Source of the DNA: Stenotrophomonas nematodicola
GTDB lineage: Bacteria; Pseudomonadota; Gammaproteobacteria; Xanthomonadales; Xanthomonadaceae
DNA: 64,000 nucleotides
Direction of reading: 5' to 3'
NCBI RefSeq assembly: GCF_009467805.1
Contig: NZ_WIAY01000004.1
Span: 124,001-188,000, forward strand
The position numbers and the translations under genes are program-made. Positions 59,246 to 64,000 of this stretch are shown here, in pieces (position 1 is the first letter of the stretch; each line of letters opens with the position of its first letter). The notes below the pieces were generated by a model. The model was not told the DNA's origin, searched no databases, and was given only the letters and a program-made list of their open reading frames with translations.

Positions 59246-61045
59246 ATGAACGACGTTTCCGCAGCCCAGCCCGTGTACGCCGACGCCCCGCGCTGGCCGA
59301 TACGCTATCTGTTGTTCATCGGCGGCATGGGCGGCCTGCTCTACGGCATCGACATCGGCATCATCGCCGGCGCCCTGCCGTATCTGGAAGCCACCGCAAC
59401 CGCGAGCTGGCACCTGACCACCCAGCAGCTGGGCTTCGTGGTAGCCGCCGTGCTGCTGGGCAGCGTGCTGTCCTCGCTGTTCGCCGGCATGGTCGCCGAC
59501 CTGATCGGGCGGCGCGGGGCGATGTTCCTGGCCGGCCTGCTGTTCACCGCCAGCATTCCGGTGATGGCGCTGTCGGACGGGTATGCAGCGCTGCTGATGG
59601 GCCGCCTGCTGCAGGGCATCAGCGGCGGCCTGATCGGCGTGGTGGTGCCGCTGTACCTGGCCGAGGTGCTCAGCCCGGAGCGACGCGGGCGCGGCGCGGC
59701 GATGTTCCAGCTGCTGCTGACCGTCGGCCTGGTGCTGGCGGCGGTGATCGGCCTGTACCACGCGCATTCGGTGGACGCAGCGGCCGCGGCCGTGCGCCAC
59801 CTGCCAGGCGAGGAACAGCAGCGGCTGCTGTTCGATGTCAAGGACCATGCCTGGCGCACCATCTTCTGGAGCTGCCTGCTGCCCGGGCTGGTGTTCACCG
59901 CCGGCGTGCTGCTGATCAGCGAATCGCCGCGCTGGCTGGTACGCCGCGGGCGTGTCGACGCGGCGCGGCGCGCGCTGCAGCGTACCGTTGCCGCCGCCGA
60001 GGTCGAACCGACCCTGCAGCGCATGCAGGCCCCGGAGGCCGTGCGCAGCCGTGGCACCGGCGCGCGCGACCCGCTGCTGAGCCGCCGTTACGTGTGGCCG
60101 TTCGTGCTGGCCTGCCTGGTGCTGGCCTTCACCCAGGCCACCGGCATCAACTCGGTGCTGGCCTACGCGGTGAACATCCTCAACCAGGCCGGCCTGCCCG
60201 GCGCGGTGGCCAACTGGGCCGACGTGGCGATCAAACTGCTCAACGCGGTGATGACCGTGGTCGCCCTCGTGCTGGTGGACCGCAAGGGCCGCAAGTTCCT
60301 GCTGATGCTGGGCAGCGGCGGCATCACCGTGGCGCTGCTGGCCGCCGCACTGCTGTTCGTGCAGAGCGAACGCGGCCGCCTGGATGTGCAGCCGCTGCTG
60401 CAGCAGCAGGTGGCAGGCAGTACCTTGTCGCTGCCGCTGGATGCCGCACAGTGGCAGCGCCTGGAGGGCGGCGCCGCTGCTGGCCCGCAGCAGCTCACCG
60501 TGTCCTACGCCTACGGCGGCTTCAGCAACGTGCGCGCGCTGCGCAGCGACAACCCGATCGATGCGACGCTGGAGATCCGTCGCAACGACGCGGTGTCGGA
60601 CGACAGTGTGATCGGCGCGTTCTTCCGCCGGCTTCACCTCAATCCGTTCCCGGACCCCGCCCAGGCCGCGCAGGCACCGCTGGTGATCGAACGCGCCATG
60701 ATCGGCCCGGTGCCCTCGCCCACCCACGGCTGGCTGGTCGCCAGCTGCATCCTGCTGTTTGTGGCGTTCTTCGCGGTGGGCCCCGGCGTGTGTGTGTGGC
60801 TGGCTCTGTCCGAGCTGATGCCGACCCGCATCCGCTCCAACGGCATGAGCATCGCGCTGTTGATCAACCAGTTCGTGTCCACGGTGATCGCGGCCATCTT
60901 CCTGCCCACCGTCGGCCACCACGGCTATGCCAGCATGTTCTTCTTCTGGGCCGGCTGCACCCTGCTGTACTTCCTGATCGCCGCCTTCTGGCTACCGGAA
61001 ACCAAGGGCAAGTCGCTGGAACAGATCGAGGCCAACTTCCGCTGA
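59246..61045 (+). CDS. agaP: MFS sugar porter, probable GalNAc permease, with two periplasmic insertions
   Basis: 599 residues, longer than a usual sugar porter (450-500). Signatures: GLLYGIDIGIIAGALPYLEA, VADLIGRRGAMF (loop 2-3), GRLLQGISGGLIGVVVPLYL with AEVLSPERRGRG, FTQATGINSVLAYAV, LVDRKGRKFLLMLGSGG and the C-terminal WLPETKGKSLEQIE. Two additions lie in loops that should face the periplasm: about 30 residues between helices 5 and 6, and about 115 residues between helices 9 and 10 (residues 370-486). Last gene of the rightward operon, so inner-membrane GalNAc uptake is the likely job. The symbol follows cluster usage, not sequence proof. Confidence 0.8.
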   Translation: MNDVSAAQPVYADAPRWPIRYLLFIGGMGGLLYGIDIGIIAGALPYLEATATASWHLTTQQLGFVVAAVLLGSVLSSLFAGMVADLIGRRGAMFLAGLLFTASIPVMALSDGYAALLMGRLLQGISGGLIGVVVPLYLAEVLSPERRGRGAAMFQLLLTVGLVLAAVIGLYHAHSVDAAAAAVRHLPGEEQQRLLFDVKDHAWRTIFWSCLLPGLVFTAGVLLISESPRWLVRRGRVDAARRALQRTVAAAEVEPTLQRMQAPEAVRSRGTGARDPLLSRRYVWPFVLACLVLAFTQATGINSVLAYAVNILNQAGLPGAVANWADVAIKLLNAVMTVVALVLVDRKGRKFLLMLGSGGITVALLAAALLFVQSERGRLDVQPLLQQQVAGSTLSLPLDAAQWQRLEGGAAAGPQQLTVSYAYGGFSNVRALRSDNPIDATLEIRRNDAVSDDSVIGAFFRRLHLNPFPDPAQAAQAPLVIERAMIGPVPSPTHGWLVASCILLFVAFFAVGPGVCVWLALSELMPTRIRSNGMSIALLINQFVSTVIAAIFLPTVGHHGYASMFFFWAGCTLLYFLIAAFWLPETKGKSLEQIEANFR

Positions 61046-61057
61046 TCGCAGCACGTC

Positions 61058-61080
61058 GCCACACCCGGTCAGGGTGTGGC
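61058..61080. terminator. Hairpin at the convergent end of the aga operon
   Basis: GCCACACCC-GGTCA-GGGTGTGGC, a perfect 9-bp stem 12 bp after the porter stop, overlapping the stop of the leftward lipoprotein gene. No T tract. Confidence 0.55.
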
Positions 61081-61563
61081 CGGCGTGCCGGTCATGCGTT
61101 CCACCAGGCGTGCGGCATCGTCCGGCGCCAGGCCGGTGGTCTGCATGTACTTGCCGAACGGCGCGCTCACATGCGCCACGCTGACGATGTCACCGTCCAC
61201 GCTCACCGCCATCACGCGTCCGACCAGGCGCTCGGACGCGCGCTGGATGCGCGGTTCGGCCGCGTCGGTGAAAGTGTAGTAAAGCGTGGCCAGGCCATTG
61301 GGTCCGACCTCCTGGCGCACACTGGCAATGGCCGACGCGGTGATGACCGGCGGTCCAACCAGATGGATGGGGGTGCCATCCAGCGTCCGCGCGGGCACGC
61401 TGCCCGCCTGCGCCACGGTATCGGCCTCGCGCATTTCAATGCGCACCCCGCTGCGTGGCGGGGCGCCCGGCCGGGTGAACGTCCCGTCGGACGACGGCGC
61501 TTGGCTGCACCCCGACATCACCAGCGCGCCCAACAACAGCCCCCAACGCCATCCCTTGCGCAT
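61069..61563 (-). CDS. Lipoprotein with a SecD P1-head-like domain
   Basis: 164 residues. Lipoprotein signal peptide MRKGWRWGLLLGALVMSGC. The mature part resembles the P1 head subdomain of SecD/SecDF: VRIEMREADTVAQAG, HLVGPPVITASAIASVRQEV, LATLYYTFTDAAEPRIQRAS and VMAVSVDGDIVSVAHVSAPF. It would be a free-standing periplasmic copy of this fold. The ATG at 61563 is preferred because GAGGGA lies six bases before it; the ATG two codons earlier leaves no spacing. Confidence 0.7.
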   Translation of the reverse strand: MRKGWRWGLLLGALVMSGCSQAPSSDGTFTRPGAPPRSGVRIEMREADTVAQAGSVPARTLDGTPIHLVGPPVITASAIASVRQEVGPNGLATLYYTFTDAAEPRIQRASERLVGRVMAVSVDGDIVSVAHVSAPFGKYMQTTGLAPDDAARLVERMTGTPATP

Positions 61564-61609
61564 CGCCATTCCCTCGAGGTTGTTGGCGCATTGTGGCCCG
61601 GATGCAGGC

Positions 61610-62158
61610 TCAGCGCAGCCGTCGCAAGCGGAAGGCCACCACGATCTGCAGCACGCCGTAGATCAGGCTGCCGATGCCGATCCACAGCGTGGTGACAGCC
61701 ACGCCCGCGATGGGATTGGCCACCATGAGCGCGCCCAGCACGATGGCCAGCAGCCCGCTGAGGATCAGCAGCCACTCGCCCCGGATGTGCCTGCGCACGC
61801 GGATGGCGAACACGATGCGGTACAGCCCGGCCACGATCAGCCAGACCGCCAGCAGCAGGATCAGCACACTGGCGGTGGCCAGCGGATTGAGCACCGCCAG
61901 CACGCCGAAGCCGAGCGATACCACCGCATAGAGCAGCAGCCAGCCACGCGGCACGCCGCTGTTGCCGAACACCGCGAACAGGCTGATCAGGCCCTCCACC
62001 AGCGCCATCACGCCTATCGCCCATGCCAGCGCGGTCGCGGCCGACAGGGGCTGCAGGATCGCGATCAGTCCGAACACCACGGCCACCACGCCGTACAGCA
62101 GCACGATCCACCAGCTGCGGCCCACCAGCGACAGCACCGGCGAAAGAGGGGTAGTCAT
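61610..62158 (-). CDS. HdeD-family (DUF308) membrane protein
   Basis: 182 residues, six membrane helices in three similar hairpins: SWWIVLLYGVVAVVFGLIAI, AIGVMALVEGLISLFAVFG, WLLLYAVVSLGFGVLAVLNP, LILLLAVWLIVAGLYRIVFA, WLLILSGLLAIVLGALMVAN and IGIGSLIYGVLQIVVAF. This is the HdeD layout, named after an E. coli acid-resistance gene; the molecular role is not established. Confidence 0.85.
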   Translation of the reverse strand: MTTPLSPVLSLVGRSWWIVLLYGVVAVVFGLIAILQPLSAATALAWAIGVMALVEGLISLFAVFGNSGVPRGWLLLYAVVSLGFGVLAVLNPLATASVLILLLAVWLIVAGLYRIVFAIRVRRHIRGEWLLILSGLLAIVLGALMVANPIAGVAVTTLWIGIGSLIYGVLQIVVAFRLRRLR

Positions 62159-62220
62159 CGGCAGCGCACTCCGTGTGAAGGGTGAATGGGCATCTTAGCG
62201 CCGGGTCATGAAAGCCCTGC

Positions 62221-62922
62221 TCACGGCACGCGTGCGCATACCCAGACCCGCAGCTGCGTGCCGCCGGCGCCCTGCAGCGCGCTGGCGGCCGCATCCAGCG
62301 TGGCGCCGGTGGTCATTACGTCGTCAACGAGGGTCAACCGTGCCGGCGCGGGCCCGGTCACGCCGAAGGCGTTCCGCAGATTGCGGCGGCGGGCATCGGC
62401 CTCCAGGTCCGATTGCGGGGCGGTCAGGCGGGTGCGCTGCACGCCCTGCCACAGCGGCAGATCCAACGCGCGCGCCAGCGGTCGCGCCAGTTCCAGCGCC
62501 TGGTCGTAGCCGCGTGCGCGCAACCGCTGCCGATGCAGCGGCACCGGCGCCAGCGGGCCGTCCACGAACGCCGGTACACGCTGCAGCATCAGCTGCGACA
62601 GCAGCCTGCCGGCCGCCAGGTCATGGTGGAACTTGAAACGGCGCAGCAGTCCATCCACCGGGGCGGCGTACAAAAACGTAGCGGCAGCGCCATGCTGGCG
62701 CGGGGGCGTGCGCAGGCAGGCGCCGCAGCGCGCGGTGCATTCGCCGTCCGGCAAGGGCAGCGCGCACAGCGGGCAGGCAGCATCGTTCCAGGGCAGGCCG
62801 GCATGGCAGGCCGCGCAGAGATCCAGCCCATCCGCACCGGGCGCCTCGCACAGCAGGCAGCGCAGGGGCAGGAGCTGATGGCCCAGCCACGCCCATGCTC
62901 CGTAAACTTTTCTAATGTCCAT
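62221..62922 (-). CDS. comF: ComF-family phosphoribosyltransferase-like protein
   Basis: 233 residues. A zinc-finger-like N terminus carries cysteine pairs (LPLRCLLCEAPGADG, LDLCAACHAGLPW, ACPLCALPLPDGECTARCG). The phosphoribosyltransferase fold follows, with APVPLHRQRLRARGYDQALE and the PRPP-binding VDDVMTTGATLDAAASAL. Needed for DNA uptake in several competent species. The ATG at 62922 opens MDIRKVYGAWAWLG; the frame is open 17 codons further. Divergent from bioB with 70 bp between starts. Confidence 0.85.
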   Translation of the reverse strand: MDIRKVYGAWAWLGHQLLPLRCLLCEAPGADGLDLCAACHAGLPWNDAACPLCALPLPDGECTARCGACLRTPPRQHGAAATFLYAAPVDGLLRRFKFHHDLAAGRLLSQLMLQRVPAFVDGPLAPVPLHRQRLRARGYDQALELARPLARALDLPLWQGVQRTRLTAPQSDLEADARRRNLRNAFGVTGPAPARLTLVDDVMTTGATLDAAASALQGAGGTQLRVWVCARVP

Positions 62923-62932
62923 GTAGTTGACA
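62902..62932 (+). promoter_or_regulatory. Candidate BirA-like operator / bioB promoter
   Basis: GTAAAC (62902-62907) and GTTGAC (62926-62931) are separated by 18 bp, matching the GTAAAC-N18-GTTTAC core of the biotin operator at 11 of 12 positions. The right half overlaps TTGACA (62927-62932), a good -35 for bioB. It covers the comF start codon. Comparison is from memory of the E. coli operator. Confidence 0.35.
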
Positions 62933-62992
62933 GTTGCCGGTCCGCTCACCAGACTGCCGCCCTTTCGTTCCACTATCTGTCAGGACTTGCCC

Positions 62993-64000
62993 ATGCCTTC
63001 CGTCATCCGCCACGACTGGCACCGCGACGAACTGCTGGCCCTGTTCGCCCTGCCGCTGCCCGCGTTGCTGCACCAGGCCGCCAGCGTGCACCACGCGCAC
63101 TTTGATCCGGCTGAAGTCCAGGTCTCCACGCTGCTCTCGGTCAAGACCGGCGGCTGCCCGGAAGACTGCGCCTACTGCCCGCAGGCGCAGCGTTACAGCA
63201 CGGGGGTGGATGCGCAGAAGCTGATGGCCACCGAGGACGTGGTTGCCAGGGCCCGGCAGGCCAAAGCCGCCGGCGCCTCGCGCTTCTGCATGGGCGCCGC
63301 GTGGCGCTCGCCCAAGGCGCGCGACATTCCCAAGGTGGCGGCGATGATCCGCGAGGTGAAGGCGCTGGGCCTGGAGACCTGCGCCACCCTGGGCATGCTC
63401 AGCGGCGACCAGGCGGCCGCCCTGCGCGACGCCGGGCTGGACTATTACAACCACAATCTGGACACCGCGCCGGACTTCTATGATTCGATCATCCACACGC
63501 GCCAGTACCAGGACCGCCTGGACACGCTGGAGCACGTGCGCGAGGCCGGGCTGAAGACCTGCTGCGGCGGCATTGTCGGCATGGGCGAATCCCGCGAGCA
63601 CCGCGCCGGCCTGCTGCTGGCGCTGGCCAACCTGCCGGCGCACCCGGACTCGGTGCCGATCAACCGGCTGGTGCAGGTGGCCGGCACGCCGCTGCATGGC
63701 ACCGCCGAACTGGACCCGTTCGAGTTCGTGCGGATGATTGCCGTGGCCCGCATCGCCATGCCGCGCGCGATGGTGCGGCTGTCGGCCGGGCGCGAGGCGA
63801 TGAGCGATGAGCTGCAGGCGCTGTGTTTCCTGGCCGGAGCCAACTCGATCTTCTACGGCGAGAAACTGCTGACCACCGGCAATCCCGATACTGAGCGCGA
63901 CCTGGCCCTGTTCGAGCGGCTGGGCCTGCGCCCGATGCCGGTCCGGGTGGACGCCGCCGACCACGATCGCCCGGGCACGGTCCACGCCGGGATCACCACG
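62993..64000 (+). CDS. bioB: Biotin synthase (partial, runs off the window end)
   Basis: Radical SAM enzyme inserting sulfur into dethiobiotin. The 336 codons present cover almost the whole protein. Landmarks: [18 protein letters not shown] (radical-SAM CxxxCxxC cluster), [84 protein letters not shown] and [22 protein letters not shown] precedes the ATG at 62993. The frame is open to the last base, so the stop lies beyond. Confidence 0.95.
   Translation, partial: MPSVIRHDWHRDELLALFALPLPALLHQAASVHHAHFDPAEVQVSTLLSVKTGGCPEDCAYCPQAQRYSTGVDAQKLMATEDVVARARQAKAAGASRFCMGAAWRSPKARDIPKVAAMIREVKALGLETCATLGMLSGDQAAALRDAGLDYYNHNLDTAPDFYDSIIHTRQYQDRLDTLEHVREAGLKTCCGGIVGMGESREHRAGLLLALANLPAHPDSVPINRLVQVAGTPLHGTAELDPFEFVRMIAVARIAMPRAMVRLSAGREAMSDELQALCFLAGANSIFYGEKLLTTGNPDTERDLALFERLGLRPMPVRVDAADHDRPGTVHAGITT

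Overview
The window is about 68% GC and reads as chromosome of a gammaproteobacterium of the family Xanthomonadaceae, most likely Stenotrophomonas or a close relative. This rests on gene content and order (a two-gene E1 plus E2 2-oxoacid dehydrogenase cluster, lpxO, opgB, a DUF808 protein, a TonB-receptor-linked sugar locus) and on several short GTAG/GTAA-headed hairpin repeats that resemble the SMAG family of Stenotrophomonas. The genus call is inference; no marker gene was compared.

Layout. 1-4 kb: branched-chain/pyruvate-type dehydrogenase operon (E1 alpha, E1 beta, a tandem SH3 protein, E2) closed by a clear terminator. 4-18 kb: a nucleotide-binding oxidoreductase, a soluble diguanylate cyclase with an inhibitory site, an ECF sigma factor with a membrane partner, a DUF808 protein, a UbiB-type kinase, OpgB, a large MscS-type channel, a lipocalin and an FAD oxidoreductase. 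18-21 kb: a PepSY protein divergent from a PepSY / response regulator / sensor kinase operon. 21-29 kb: polyamine genes speA and speE, divergent around a perfect inverted repeat; lpxO divergent from a RIO-like kinase; a PII protein; ubiK; comM. 29-31.5 kb: an unrecognised protein with paired cysteines, a CD225-like remnant, and a VOC protein.

32-37.3 kb holds an intact S-M-R operon that aligns in layout with a type I restriction-modification system but has lost every catalytic motif I looked for in M and R (NPPF in M; ExK, Walker A lysine, DEAH and TGTP in R). It is the best candidate here for an undescribed system. 37-40 kb: atoE, ubiA and tRNA-Arg(CCG).

40-44.2 kb, lower in GC, is a type VI secretion accessory island beside the tRNA: a PAAR effector gene broken by three frameshifts (one from a 16-bp tandem duplication), its GAD-like/DUF1851 immunity gene, and a second immunity gene with a 36-codon effector stub. 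A segment running from the last 15 nt of the tRNA through the terminator into the immunity gene is duplicated 3,215 bp downstream.

45.6-61 kb is a complete-looking N-acetylgalactosamine locus. A leftward operon encodes a GH31 enzyme with C-terminal carbohydrate-binding modules, a TonB-dependent receptor and a GH109 enzyme: release from glycans outside or in the periplasm, and outer-membrane uptake. The rightward operon encodes AgaS, AgaK, AgaZ, AgaR, AgaA and a sugar porter: inner-membrane uptake, phosphorylation, deacetylation, deamination/isomerisation, and the tagatose step. The shared 322-bp divergent region carries four CTTTCG/CGAAAG sites, two of them forming a perfect 9-bp inverted repeat, which I propose as the AgaR operator. 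61-64 kb: a SecD-P1-like lipoprotein, an HdeD-type membrane protein, comF, and the start of bioB, which runs off the end.
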